Shown here one piece after another: positions 5,017 to 5,033 of a stretch of DNA of 5,033 nucleotides. The stretch is from the NCBI GenBank assembly GCA_900553705.1, contig USEK01000112.1, positions 1 to 5,033 on the forward strand. The letters are read 5' to 3'. Position 1 is the stretch's first letter. Each line of letters starts with the position of its first letter. Source of the DNA: an uncultured Collinsella sp. Its GTDB lineage: Bacteria > Actinomycetota > Coriobacteriia > Coriobacteriales > Coriobacteriaceae. Under the pieces are notes generated by a model. The model was not told where the DNA came from. It did not search any database and saw nothing but the letters and a program-made list of their open reading frames with translations. The position numbers and the translations under genes are program-made.

Positions 5017-5033
5017 CTGTCTCTTATACACAT
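5017..5033 (-). other. Nextera mosaic-end adapter (library artefact)
   Basis: CTGTCTCTTATACACAT is the first 17 nt of the reverse-complemented 19-bp Tn5 mosaic end used in Nextera libraries, and matches the same sequence at the left end of the contig. It is not genomic. The last genomic base is about 5016. Confidence 0.97.

Noticed and set aside
1..5033. Tn5 mosaic ends at both termini, as if the locus were a Tn5-type transposon
   Set aside because: The left end also carries the Illumina read-1 adapter, an i5 index and part of P5, and there is no transposase. This is library chemistry, not a mobile element.

Overview
The window is a short assembled contig of about 4.97 kb of bacterial DNA (48-5016) with untrimmed Illumina Nextera library sequence at both ends (1-47 and 5017-5033). 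The DNA is moderately GC-rich. It carries a lactose-type phosphotransferase (PTS) locus like those of low-GC Gram-positives, but in GC-rich codon usage, plus short intergenic inverted repeats around TGTAACA/TGTTACA. This fits a gut coriobacterium, with Collinsella as my best guess. That assignment is inference from composition, gene content and memory of similar repeats, not a search result.

Layout from left to right: two copies of the inverted repeat (53-109 and 130-194); a strong Rho-independent terminator for leftward transcription (214-260); lacG, a 6-phospho-beta-galactosidase of glycoside hydrolase family 1 (GH1), on the minus strand; a 75-nt intercistronic gap with a hairpin; lacE, the lactose-specific PTS EIICB, on the minus strand; a divergent control region with a perfect 22-bp palindromic operator and a second degenerate site; a LacI-family regulator on the plus strand; a third copy of the inverted repeat (4862-4920); and a rightward terminator (4976-5016) cut by the library adapter.

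Taken together, LacE would import lactose (or a related beta-galactoside) and phosphorylate it on the galactosyl 6-OH. LacG would then hydrolyse the internal sugar phosphate to galactose 6-phosphate and glucose. The divergent LacI-type protein is the obvious candidate repressor, and the palindrome between the genes is its obvious operator. The EIIA subunit (LacF) and the tagatose-6-phosphate enzymes (LacABCD) are not in the window, so the pathway must be completed from elsewhere.

The metabolic locus is of a well-known type. The least explained element is the family of three 57-65 bp inverted repeats, each with a spacer of exactly 25 nt, located beyond the 3' ends of both transcription units. 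I see no evidence of an undescribed enzymatic or defence system here.
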